NCBI GenBank assembly: GCA_015179125.1
Contig: WHVA01000474.1
Span: forward strand, 1-64,000
Origin: Gautieria morchelliformis
Lineage: Eukaryota > Basidiomycota > Agaricomycetes > Gomphales > Gomphaceae
Length of the DNA: 64,000 nucleotides
Direction: 5' to 3'
A model generated the notes under the pieces. The model did not search any database. It was not told the origin of the DNA and saw only the letters and a program-made list of their open reading frames with translations. Below, in pieces: positions 48,135-58,262 of the stretch. Position numbers and translations under genes: made by a program. Position 1 is the first letter of the stretch; each line of letters starts with the position of its first letter.

Positions 48135-49679
48135 ATGGGCACTCACCTGACTGGCAAAGCCCAGGAATGGTTCCTTCGAAACGTAGAACATTTCGATCGC
48201 CAGGTCCGCAGTTGGACCCTGGAAACAGTGATGCAGGGCCTTCAAAAAAGGTTCCTGCACACACTGACGTACCACCACGCATTGAATAATTTGATGCAGT
48301 CATGCAGGGCACGAAGCATTCAGGAGATGCTGAACAAGCTCATGAAATACGTGGCGCGTATGATACAGCTGCCAGACGACTACATGTTCAGGAGATGGTT
48401 CGTGTCGGTGCTGTGTGAGACGCTGGGCAACAAAGTCCTCAAAAAGGGCTATAACGCCGAGAGCAGCTCGATAGAGCAACTCTTTGAGACGGCCCGAATG
48501 ATAGAGGAGGCATCCCAATACAATATGGGGATGCGCCGCGCAGAAAGCGCAGCGGCAACAGCAAGTGCTGCCTGGCTTACAGGAAGCAAGCTGGTGACAC
48601 AGACGGGCCTAACCAGGCCAAGCCTGTTCTCCAGAAGTGGAGCGTCCCAGCGACCGCCGCCCCCACGCCCAGCGCAAGCTGGACGTCCACCTGAAGCTAA
48701 ACAGCCTCAAGCGTCAGGGTCGTCCCCGCGACCTGCCCGACCAACAAAAGCGTTGGGCTGGCCTAACGATTGGCCCAGCGGCAGCCAAAGCAGCACTACC
48801 TGCTTTGAATGTGGCCAACCTGGCCACAAGAAAGCGGAGTGCCCCCAGCTTAAGTCCGGTATAAGGACAGCAGCCGCGAGGCACGACAATGAGACACAGG
48901 ATCCGGAGACAGATCTCGGTCAAAATTCTCTTCAATGGATTGATGAAGAGGGGGAGGGTGATCCCCAACCCAACGAATCTCCAGACAACGGAGACGCGCC
49001 TGCTGAAGAGTGCGATCCGGAGCTGTCCCAATACTATGAATGGGATGAGGAGGCAGAAGACACCGCCTACAGATCCAGCACGATCAGAATCACGCCAGAA
49101 GACGACGCCACCACGAAAGTCATGGTGGCACGCACGTCGGTCACGCCAGACAAGGCGGCTGAGCTGGTGTATCACCACCGAAGCAAGCATAGGATGCTGC
49201 CAACGCACCCGCACAGTGAAAACTGTACCCTCTTGGGGTACTGGGAAATAAATGGCGTAAAAGCCCACTTCCTGCTGGATAGCGGGAGCAAAGGGGTATT
49301 ACTATCCCCTGAATTCACGCGAGCTACAGGGATGAAGACATTCGCCCTGGAGCAGCCAATTGCGCTGCAGCTAGCCTGCATAGGCAGCCATTCCACGATC
49401 AATTATGGAACGAACATGACCATGAAATTTGGTTGTGAAACATACAACAAATATTTTGACATAGCGAATGTCGAATATTATGATGTGATCTTAGGGACAC
49501 TGTTCCTAAGGAGATTTGGCATCACCCTGGACTTCTCAGGCCCAGGGACGATCCACAAGGGGAACAAAATAATCCCCACAGGAAAGGTCTTGTTCGACGA
49601 TGATGACTTGATGAATGAGGGCAAGGGGCCAAGGGTGAGCAGGGTCACCCCGGCGCCGAAGCCAAACCCGGCTCATTGA
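48135..49679 (+). CDS. Gypsy gag capsid, zinc knuckle and protease, copy 1
   Basis: An intact 514-codon frame. Residues 1-140 form a capsid-like helical region (KAQEWFLRNVEHFDRQVRSW; LMKYVARMIQLPDDYMFRRW). A Pro-rich linker follows, then the CCHC knuckle CFECGQPGHKKAECP at about residues 216-230. After an acidic stretch the retropepsin-like protease has its catalytic motif at HFLLDSGSKGVLLSP and the flap and second half through VILGTLFLRRFGITLDFSGP. In copy 2 the capsid-knuckle part is deleted and only the protease half survives (53779-54263). The true gag start is probably further upstream, in broken frames. Confidence 0.85.
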   Translation: MGTHLTGKAQEWFLRNVEHFDRQVRSWTLETVMQGLQKRFLHTLTYHHALNNLMQSCRARSIQEMLNKLMKYVARMIQLPDDYMFRRWFVSVLCETLGNKVLKKGYNAESSSIEQLFETARMIEEASQYNMGMRRAESAAATASAAWLTGSKLVTQTGLTRPSLFSRSGASQRPPPPRPAQAGRPPEAKQPQASGSSPRPARPTKALGWPNDWPSGSQSSTTCFECGQPGHKKAECPQLKSGIRTAAARHDNETQDPETDLGQNSLQWIDEEGEGDPQPNESPDNGDAPAEECDPELSQYYEWDEEAEDTAYRSSTIRITPEDDATTKVMVARTSVTPDKAAELVYHHRSKHRMLPTHPHSENCTLLGYWEINGVKAHFLLDSGSKGVLLSPEFTRATGMKTFALEQPIALQLACIGSHSTINYGTNMTMKFGCETYNKYFDIANVEYYDVILGTLFLRRFGITLDFSGPGTIHKGNKIIPTGKVLFDDDDLMNEGKGPRVSRVTPAPKPNPAH

Positions 49680-49826
49680 AGCCAGGAGGACGAGTCCCAT
49701 AACGACTCGTCCTCGAGCTCGCCCTGCAATCGTAGGGAGAGGCGTTCTCACCTGATGGTGAAAGCGATGGGAAAAAGAAAAGCGGTTCCATGCGCTGTGG
49801 GACCTAATAGATGCATACAGCGCCTA

Positions 49827-52606
49827 ATGGCTTCTAAGCCAACCACCACCATCATCCTCACAGATGATGACATCCCTCGCCTCTGCGAGGAATGGATGGA
49901 AAGGATTACTGACCTAGTCAGTGGGATTCCATTGGAACTCCCGCCGCTGTGGGAGATCAACCACGAGATCAATCTCATCGATCCCAGCAAACACATGCGG
50001 TATCGACTACCGAAGTGCCCTGAACATTTCTGAGAGGAACTGTCGGCAAAGATAGAACGATACACCACTGCAAAGTGGTGGATTCCGGCAGTTGAACAGC
50101 AGGCCGTACCCATGCTGTGTGTGCCGAAGAAGAACGGTACACTACGGACCGTTTTCGATCTGCGCCAGCAGAACGAGGACACAGTGAAGGACGTTACGCC
50201 CTTCCCAGATCAGGATATCATCCGCAGCGACATGGCTCGCTGTCGATATCGCACGAAACTTGATATGTCCAAAGCATACGAGCAGATCCGGATTCATCTG
50301 GATCACGTAGCAAAGACTGCCTTTGCCACGATCCTTGGCACGTTTAGGAGCCAAGTGATACAGATGGGAGACTGTAATGCCCCATTGACGTTCCAATGGC
50401 TGATGACAGCCATTTTCCGTGACTGCATAGGTCGCTTCATCCATGTCTACATGGACGACATCTTCATTTTCTCGCTCTCGATACGAGAGCATGAGGAGCA
50501 CCTCTATATTGTCTTTGACAGACTGAGGAAGAACCACCTTTTTCTGAGCAAGAAAAACGTTGATCTCTATTCCATCTGAATGGAGTGCCTCGGCCACATA
50601 ATTGATGGCCAAGGCATACACACCGACGAGGACAAGATGCAGCGCATTTGCGAGTGGCGAAGGCCGTGGACGTTCAACGACATCCAGTGTTTCCTCGGGC
50701 TAGTACAATATCTGGCACATTACATGCCAGATGTTAGCACATACACGACCCCACTATCGGGCTGTGCGCGTAACAACCATCCATTCGAATGGACACCACT
50801 GCTGGATAAATGCTGGCAGAGCATCAAAGCGTTGGCCTGTAAGGCCCTGATCCTGCGTCCAATAGATGCACGGTGCCCAGAGCCAATCTGGGTGATCACC
50901 AACAGGTCAAAAGCTGGTGTCGGTGCAGTCTACGGCCAAGGCCCCGACTGGAAAACCTGTCAGCCAGCTGGCTTCTTGTCAAAGAAGTTCAGTGTTGCCC
51001 AGCAACACTACCGGACTCACGACACGAGACAATTGCGGTGCTTGAGGCTCTCATGAAATGGGAGGATAAACTGCTGGGATGAAGGTTCACCCTCGTCACA
51101 GACCACAAAGGGCTCGAATACTTCGAGATCCAGAAGAGCCTATCTGACTGCCAGGTCAGATGGTGGGAGTTCCTGTCCCGTTTCAACTTCAACACCGTAC
51201 ATGTTGACGGTGTAGAAAACAAGGTAGCGGACTGCCTGTCACGCTACTATGAGAGTGACATAAGTGATGACAATCACCCGGGCCACGTCTTCAGAATTGC
51301 AGATGTGTGTTTAGACCCGGAAGGTGAACTATTGCCCACCGACCGGTATATCAAGCTGTGAATAGCAGCGACGAGATGGTCTAAACGCCTCGCAGAGAAG
51401 ACAGAGGCGCAGATAATGGAATCCGCCGCATTAAACGAGGGCTCACAAAAGCCCGCCGGTGGGCGCCGCATCACACGACGACGACGACGATGATGTCAGA
51501 GTCATCACCGCAGGCAATGATGGCGTGCCCCTGCACCAGAGCATTGAACAAGGCGTAGACCTGTACCATAGGGATGCCATGTTCTCAAAGATCATGGAGC
51601 ACCCGGACGCGCACCTGAGATTCAGAATCCGGGATGGGCTGATTTGGACAAAGAATCAGCTCAAACGAGATGTCATCGCCGTCCCCCGATCTGTTCTTCA
51701 GGGGGGAAGGAGGTGATTGAAATAATCATCGATCGAGCACACCAGATAGCCGGTCACTACGGCCATCTGAAGACATCGAACTACGTTCGAAGGTCATATT
51801 GGTGGCTGGGCATGAGCCCGGACATTGAGTCATTCTGCACATCGTGTGCGAAGTGCCAGATGACGAAAACTGGGCCATAACGGCCCAAAGGCTTACTACA
51901 CAGCCTACCCATTCCGGATAGGCCGTGGCAGTCGATTGGCATCGACTTCATGGGGCCCCTGCCCAAATACAATGACTGTGACTACCTGATGGTAGTCATT
52001 GATTGACTAACATTGCACGTCCACCTCGTCCCAACCACGACGAGGGTGTCAGCCAAGGGAGTAGCCTGGCTGTTTCTGAAAGAAATCGTTCGACTCCATG
52101 GAGTCCCAGACTCCATCGTCTCGGACAGGGACTCGAAGTTCATGTCGATCTTCTGGCGTGAACTACAGCGACTCATGGGGGCCAAGCTCCTAATGTTGAC
52201 TGCCTTCCATCCCCAAACGGATGGAGCGACCGAGCGTGCAAACCGCTCGATCGGACAGATATTGCGTGCGGGCATCAGAGACGATCAGAAGGATTGGGCA
52301 TTGAAATGCCCAATGGTTGAGGTCACCCTCAACAGCAATGTCAGTGCAACCACAGGGTTCGCGCCCTTTGAGCTGAACCATGGCTATATGCCGCGGATAG
52401 ATCTCCCCATAGCCACAGACACCCCGTTTAAGGGGGTAGCCTGGTTCGCACATCAGGCCAGATGGAACCTGATGGCGGCACATGATGCAAGCATTGAGCA
52501 TCAAGTGATGCAAACGTTTCATGCAAACAAGAGACGTACGGCGAGCGACAGGTACGCAGCCAATGACCGCGTCTACCTCTCGACCCAAAACCTGACTCTA
52601 CCGAAA
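49827..52606 (+). pseudogene. Gypsy pol (RT, RNase H, integrase), copy 1
   Basis: Reverse transcriptase: MLCVPKKNGTLRTVFDLRQQ, then KLDMSKAYEQIRIH, and the catalytic box VYMDDIFIFS. RNase H has lost its first catalytic Asp: VITNRSKAGVGAVYGQG, against VITDGSKAGVSAVYGQG in copy 2. The integrase HHCC region is GHYGHLKTSNYVRRSYWW with CTSCAKCQ; the DDE core is IDFMGPLPKYNDCDYLMVVI, SDRDSKFMSIFW and TERANRSIGQILR. In-frame stops: TGA 50031, TGA 50577, TGA 51080, TAA 51878 and TGA 52004. All but 51080 correspond to an arginine or glutamine codon in copy 2. A frameshift lies near 51015. It is truncated at 52606 by LTR2. Confidence 0.9.
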
Positions 52607-52820
52607 TGTAAATAACCTATGTATCTACATGTACAATAGTTATTACATAATCCCAGTGGGCCCCTTAGTGACCCACTGTATAGTTTATGCGTGGGAACCA
52701 GCCAGCGGTCCCCATCACATCTTACCCTTACACTGTCACTACATAACATTCAGAATACCACTCCTTGGTCAAGTTCTGTTGTGCCCTTGTGACACAAGGC
52801 TTAAGATCGTCATCTTTACA
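52607..52820 (+). repeat. LTR2, shared between Gypsy copies 1 and 2
   Basis: 214 bp, tgtaaataacctatgtatct to catctttaca. It directly abuts truncated integrase on the left and copy-2 leader on the right, so it serves as 3' LTR of one unit and 5' LTR of the next, the mark of a tandem array. Confidence 0.9.
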
Positions 52821-52989
52821 CCTTTTTTAACTATCCTGCGGTTGATCGCCACGCGACCAACCGATAGTGGATTTGAAGCAATCTTGAAAAATATCGCTGC
52901 ATCGATGACTAAACATCGTTGAGACCCTCCAGTAGACCCCCTACTGTCGGCTGCGAGCATGATGATTCCACGCAGTCGAAGATGGACTT

Positions 52990-53755
52990 GAGCGACGAGC
53001 TCGAGGTCCATGCCTCAGGTGCAGCCCAGCGACACGACGGCTGATGCTACCCTGGACCAAGAGTCCAGGACAATAGAAGACGGAGAGATCATAGATCTCA
53101 CCACCCTCGTCCCCCCAATAGAGGACGAGGAAAACCCCGACCACGTCTCGTCGAGCATGGCTGAGGAAGAGACGATGCCGGGCAACAAGCCGGCACTGCC
53201 CCCCCATTCCTCTCTGCCCAGAGACAAAGGAAAGGGCAGAGAAGTCTCGCCGTCGTCAGACGGTAGAGCAATAACATCGAGGTGGGCACAAAGCCACGAC
53301 TCAAACCGACGCTCACGAAGTAGAGCGACGACGATCGTCCCTGAAGGGGGACGACGGCAAAAAAGACGAGCCCCAGATGATGGTCAGGACTCGGAATACT
53401 GGAGCTCCAGTCGCAAGAGCTTGAGGGCTCATGCCATCGACCACTAGACGGCAGAGGCCCTGAACAAACAGGTGCAGGCTGTGCTGCACCGAAGCACGCT
53501 GACGCGCCACAAGCATGATCAGCTGGCATCGCAGCTTGACAACGCCACCGCCGCCCTAATGGCAATCGGCAAGGAACTCCACCAGGTGGAGGAGATCAGG
53601 CTGCAAGACGCAGCCACGCTGGAGGACGTCCAGAAAGCCCTCTGCCCATGTGGGGAACACGACGCAACTCATCCGAGCTCGCGACAGTCCACAGCCAACG
53701 AACGCAGTCACAACGTGGAAGACCCGCGCCGAAAGGAGCGGGACAAGCAGTGAAT
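52990..53755 (+). pseudogene. gag N-terminal region, copy 2
   Basis: The frame from 53010 reads QPSDTTADATLDQESRTIED, GEIIDLTTLVPPIEDEENPD and onward to SEYWSSSRKSLRAHAIDH-stop. Coiled-coil sequence follows in another frame (LASQLDNATAALMAIGKELH, QVEEIRLQDAATLEDVQKAL). It ends at the deletion junction near 53776. Confidence 0.75.
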
Positions 53756-53778
53756 GCCGCCGCCAGCCGTCCCGGTGT

Positions 53779-54263
53779 ATCACCACTGAAGCAAACACAG
53801 GACGTGGCCAACACGCCCACGCAGTGAGAACCGTACCCTATCGGGGTACTGGGAAATAAACGGCGTAAAAGCCCACTGCCTGCTAGATAGCGGCAGCGAA
53901 GGGGTACTGCTATCCCCCGAATTCACGCGAGCTACAGGGATGAAGACATTCTCCCTGGAGCAGCCAATCGCGCTGCAGCTAGCCTGCATAGGCAGCCGTT
54001 CCATGATCAACTATGGAATGAACACGACCATCAAATGTGGTCGTGAGACATACGACGAATATTACGACGCTATCTTAGGGACACTGTTCCTAAGGAGATT
54101 CGGCATAACCCTGGACTTCTCGAGCCCAGGGACGATCCGCAAGGGGAATGAAGTGATCCCCACGGGCAAGGTCTCATTTGACGACGACGGATCGACAAAC
54201 GAAGACAAGGGGCCATGGGTGAGCAGGATCACCCGGGCACCGAAGCCTAACCTGGCTCATTGA
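53779..54263 (+). pseudogene. Protease remnant, copy 2
   Basis: Begins with the sequence equivalent to copy-1 position 49169 (CITTEANTGRGQHAHAVRT in one frame). It keeps the DSGSEGVLLSPEF equivalent in shifted frame, and reads MKTFSLEQPIALQLACIGSR and AILGTLFLRRFGITLDFSSP to the stop at 54263. Frame changes and the upstream deletion make it non-functional. Confidence 0.75.
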
Positions 54264-54366
54264 AGCCAGGAGGACGAGTCGTGGGACGACTTGTCCTCGA
54301 ACTCACCCTACAACCGTAGGGAGAGGCGCTCTCACCTAACGGTGAAAGCGATGGGGAAGAGGAAAG

Positions 54367-54854
54367 TGTTAGCAACTCGGGGTTATGGCAGGGAAGGTTT
54401 GGTAGAGCTCTTAGAAAGCTAGAATCAAATTCAATCTCTCAGTGAATTTATTGTCACTGTTATATTAATACAATACCTAGAATCAAATTCACTACATGAT
54501 TTTCAGTCAACATGCTATGAAAATATAAAGAATACTACTCGCCTCTCTCAGTGAATTTATTGTCACTGGGAGAGGAGCACTATCTTGTCTCAGAAGGCAT
54601 ATACGTGCACCCGGCCCTTTAGCGCCCAAGGGCTCGCGCGTCGAAGTCGTTTCAAACTCCGCTGGGTGCAGCCGCTTGTGAAAATAGAGATAACAAAATG
54701 AAATGGAGAGGTAGGGAGTGACTGGAAAATTTCGAAAATAATCAGAGAAGTGAGTGCATGGTACAAGAACAATGTGAGAAGAGATTGAAACACCACACAA
54801 GGAATTGAATATATTATGCTTGATTTTGGTGCAGGAGCATAAATGCACCCAACA
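54367..54854 (+). mobile_element. Solo LTR of a second family, 488 bp, copy A
   Basis: It starts TGTTAGCAACTCGGGG and ends GCACCCAACA, flanked by the 5-bp direct repeat GAAAG (54362-54366 and 54855-54859). TG...CA ends and a 5-bp duplication identify a solo LTR. Inside, ctctcagtgaatttattgtc occurs twice. No internal region of its parent element is in the window. Confidence 0.9.
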
Positions 54855-54903
54855 GAAAGCGGTTCTGCACGCCGCCGGACCTAATAGACGCCAACAGCAC
54901 CTA

Positions 54904-57900
54904 ATGGCTTCTAAGCCAACCACCACCATCATCCTCACGGATGATGACCTTCCTCGCGGAGGCGAGGAATGGATGGAACGAATCACTGACTTAGTCAGTG
55001 GAATTCCACTAGAACTCCCGCCACTACGGGAGATCAACCATGAGATCAACCTCATCGATCCCAACAAGCACATGCGGTATCGACTACCGAAATGCCCTGA
55101 ACACTTCCGAGAGGAACTGTCGGCTAAGATAGAACGATACACCACTGCAAAGTGGTGGATTCCGGCAGTCACGCAGCAGGCCGTGCCCATGCTGTGTGTG
55201 CCAAAGAAGAACGGTACATTGCGAACCGTCTTCGATCTGCGTCAGCAGAACGAGAACACGGTGAAGGACATCACACCCTTCCCGGATCAGGATGTCATCT
55301 GCAGCGACATGGCTCGCTGTCGGTATTGAACAAAACTCGATATGTCAGAAGCATACGAGCAGATCCGGATCCATACGAGCAGATCTGGATCCATCCGGAT
55401 CACGTAGCAAAGACTGCCTTTGCCACGATCCTTGGCACCTTCAGGAGCCAGGTGATACAGATGGGGGACTGTAACACCCCATCAACATTCCAACAGCTGA
55501 TGACAGCCATTTTCCGCGACTGCATAGGTCGCTTCGTCCATGTATACATGGACGACATCTTCATATTCTCGCTCTCAATACAAGAGCATGAAGAGCACCT
55601 CTACATCGTCTTTGGCAGACTGAGGAAGAATCACCTTTGTCTGAGCAAGAAAAAGGTGGACCTCTATTCCATCCGAATGGAGTGTCTCGGCCATATCATC
55701 GATGGCCGAGGGGTACATGCCGACGAGGACAAGATGCAACGCATCCGTGAGTGGCGCAGGCCACGGACATTCAACGACGTCCAGTGTTTCCTCGGGCTGG
55801 TACAGTATCTGGCACACTACATGCCAGATGTTAGTGCATATACCACCCCACTATTGGGCTGTGTGCGTAATAACCGTCCATTCGAATGGACTCCACTACT
55901 AGACAAATGCTGGCAAAGCATTAAGGCATTGGCCTGTAAGGCCCCAATCCTGCGTCCAGTAGACGCAAGGTGCCCAGAGCTGATCTGGGTGATCACCGAC
56001 GGATCAAAAGCCGGCGTCAGTGCGGTCTATGGCCAAGGTCCTGACTGCAAAACCTGTCGACCTGCCGGCTTCTTGTCAAAGAAGTTCAGCATTGCTCAGC
56101 AACACTACCAGACTCAAAAGCACGAGACGATCGCGGTGCTTGAGGCTCTCATGAAATGGGAGGACAAACTGCTGGGGTGAAGGTTCACCCTCGTCACAGA
56201 CCACAAAGGGCTCGAGTACTTCGAGACCCAGAAGAGCCTATCTGACCACCAGGTCAGATGGTGGGAGTTTCTCTCCCGGTTCAATTTCAACACCGTTTAT
56301 GTTGACGGTGTAGAGAACAAGGTAGCGGACTGCCTGTTGCGCTACTACGAGAACGACATGAGTGATGACAATCACCCAGACCATGTCTTTGTGAACGCAG
56401 ATGCGCGTTTAGACCCGGATGGTGAGTTATTGCCCACCGACCGATATATCGAGTTGTGAACAGCGGCGACAAGAGGCTCTAAACGCCTCGCTGAGAAGAC
56501 AGAGGCGAGAGTAACGGAATCCGCTGCATTGAATGAGGGCTCACCAGAGCCCGCGAACGTCGCCGCATCACGCGACGACGACGAGGATGATGTCAGAGTC
56601 ATCGCCGCAGGAAATGACGATGCACCACTGCGCCGGGTCATCGAGCAAGGCGTAGACCTGTTTAAGGTCATACGAGATGCGTACCACAGGGACACCATGT
56701 TCAAAAAGATCATGGCGTACCCGGACGCGCACCTGAGATTCGGGATCCGGGATGGGCTGATCTGGACTAAGAACCAGCTCAAAAGAGACGTCATCGCTGT
56801 CCCCCGCTCTGTTCTTCAAGGGGGAAGGAAGCTGATCGAAATCATCATCGATCGGGCACATCAGATAGTCGGCCACTACATCCATCTGAAGACTTTGAAC
56901 TACGTTCGAAGATCATATTGGTGGCCAGGCATGAGCCCAGACATAGAAGCGTTCTGCACATCGTGCGTGAGGTGTCAGATGACGAAAACCGGACCACAAC
57001 GGCCCAAAGGCCTACTACACAGCCTACCCATTCCAGATAGGCCGTGGCAGTCGATTGGCATCGACTTCATGGGGCCCCTGCCCAAATACAATGACTGTGA
57101 CTACCTGATGGTAGTCATCGACCGACTAACGTCGCTCGTACACCTCGTACCAACCACGATGAGCGTGTCAGCCAAGGGAGTAGCCTGGCTGTTTCTGAAG
57201 GAGGTCGTTCGACTCCACGGAGTTCCCGACTCCATCGTCTCGGACAGAGACTTGAAGTTCACGTCGATCTTCTGGCGTGAACTACAGCGACTCATGGGGA
57301 CTAAGCTCCTCATGTCAACTGCCTTCCATCCCCAAACGGATGGAGCCACCGAGCGGGCAAACCGCTCGATCGGCCAGATATTACGCGCGGTCGTCAGAGA
57401 CGATCAGAAGGATTGGGCATTGAAATGCCCAATGGTTGAGGTCGCCCTCAACAGAAATGTCAGCGCGACCACAGGGTTCGCACCTTTCGAGCTGAACCAT
57501 GGCTATATGCCGCAGATAGACCTCCCCATAGCCGTGGACACCCCGTTCAAAGGGGTAGCCCGATTCACACATCAGGCAAAATGGAACCTGATGGCGGCAC
57601 ATGATGCAATCATAGAGCATCGAGTGACGCAAACGTTTCATGCAAACAAGAAACGTATGGCGAGCGACAGGTACGCGGCCAACGACCGCATCTACCTTTC
57701 GACACAAAACCTAACTCTCCCGAAAGGAAGAGCCAAAAAACTAGTCCCGCGGTACATCGGACCATACCGTGTTGTCGAGGCTCACAACGATGCCTCGACG
57801 GTGAACCTTGATCTTCCTGACGAGCTGAAAAGCCGTCCCATTTTGCCGGTCTTCCATTCAAGCCTCGTACGGCGATGCGAGGCTAACAACGATGAATTGT

Positions 57901-58109
57901 TCCCTCGTCGTGAGGCCAAGTCATTTGATGACTTCGGAGCAAATGATGACGAGGAGTGGCTCGTCGACGAGATTATCGCACATCGATGGATAAACTCGAT
58001 GGACCTGGAGTTCCAGGTCCGCTGGACCCTAGGCGACATGACATGGGAACCCATGTCGTCCTGCAAGGACCTTGAAGCCCTAGATAGCTATCTAGAGCTT
58101 TGGGGGTGA
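54904..58109 (+). pseudogene. Gypsy pol with integrase and chromodomain, copy 2
   Basis: Reverse transcriptase: VPKKNGTLRTVFDLRQQNEN and the catalytic box VYMDDIFIFS. RNase H keeps VITDGSKAGVSAVYGQG. The 526-codon 3' frame (56529-58109) holds the integrase: HHCC with FCTSCVRCQ, DDE core IDFMGPLPKYNDCDYLMVVI, SDRDLKFTSIFW and TERANRSIGQIL. The GPY-type segment is KLVPRYIGPYRVVEAHNDAS. A C-terminal chromodomain, EEWLVDEIIAHRWINSMDLE followed by FQVRWTLGDMTWEP, defines a chromovirus; such domains steer integration to modified histones. It is broken by TGA at 55327, a 20-bp tandem duplication frameshift at about 55356-55395, TGA at 56178 (shared with copy 1) and TGA at about 56456. Confidence 0.9.
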
Positions 58110-58262
58110 GCAAGCCACGCGACCTCCCCAGACACCGCTAGACGGGTCTGTCACGTGCAGACCACGTGACGCGCCAGCCTCGGCGTGGTTAAATCTTCGC
58201 CTCGGAGCTTTCCAAGGGTGCATTGCTTCTTGGAAGCGAACCACCATCATCTCCCCACGAAG

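Larger units (their letters stand above)
46426..52606 (+). mobile_element. Gypsy/chromovirus internal region, copy 1 (decayed, 3' truncated)
   Basis: Order: gag N-terminus (about 46600-47070), coiled-coil gag (47070-48110), capsid-zinc knuckle-protease frame (48135-49679), then reverse transcriptase, RNase H and most of the integrase (49827-52606). Compared with copy 2 it ends abruptly in the integrase (leucine-threonine-leucine-proline-lysine region, 52606). It lacks the integrase C-terminus, the chromodomain and the extra ORF. Several stops interrupt pol, so this copy cannot make its own polyprotein. Confidence 0.9.
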
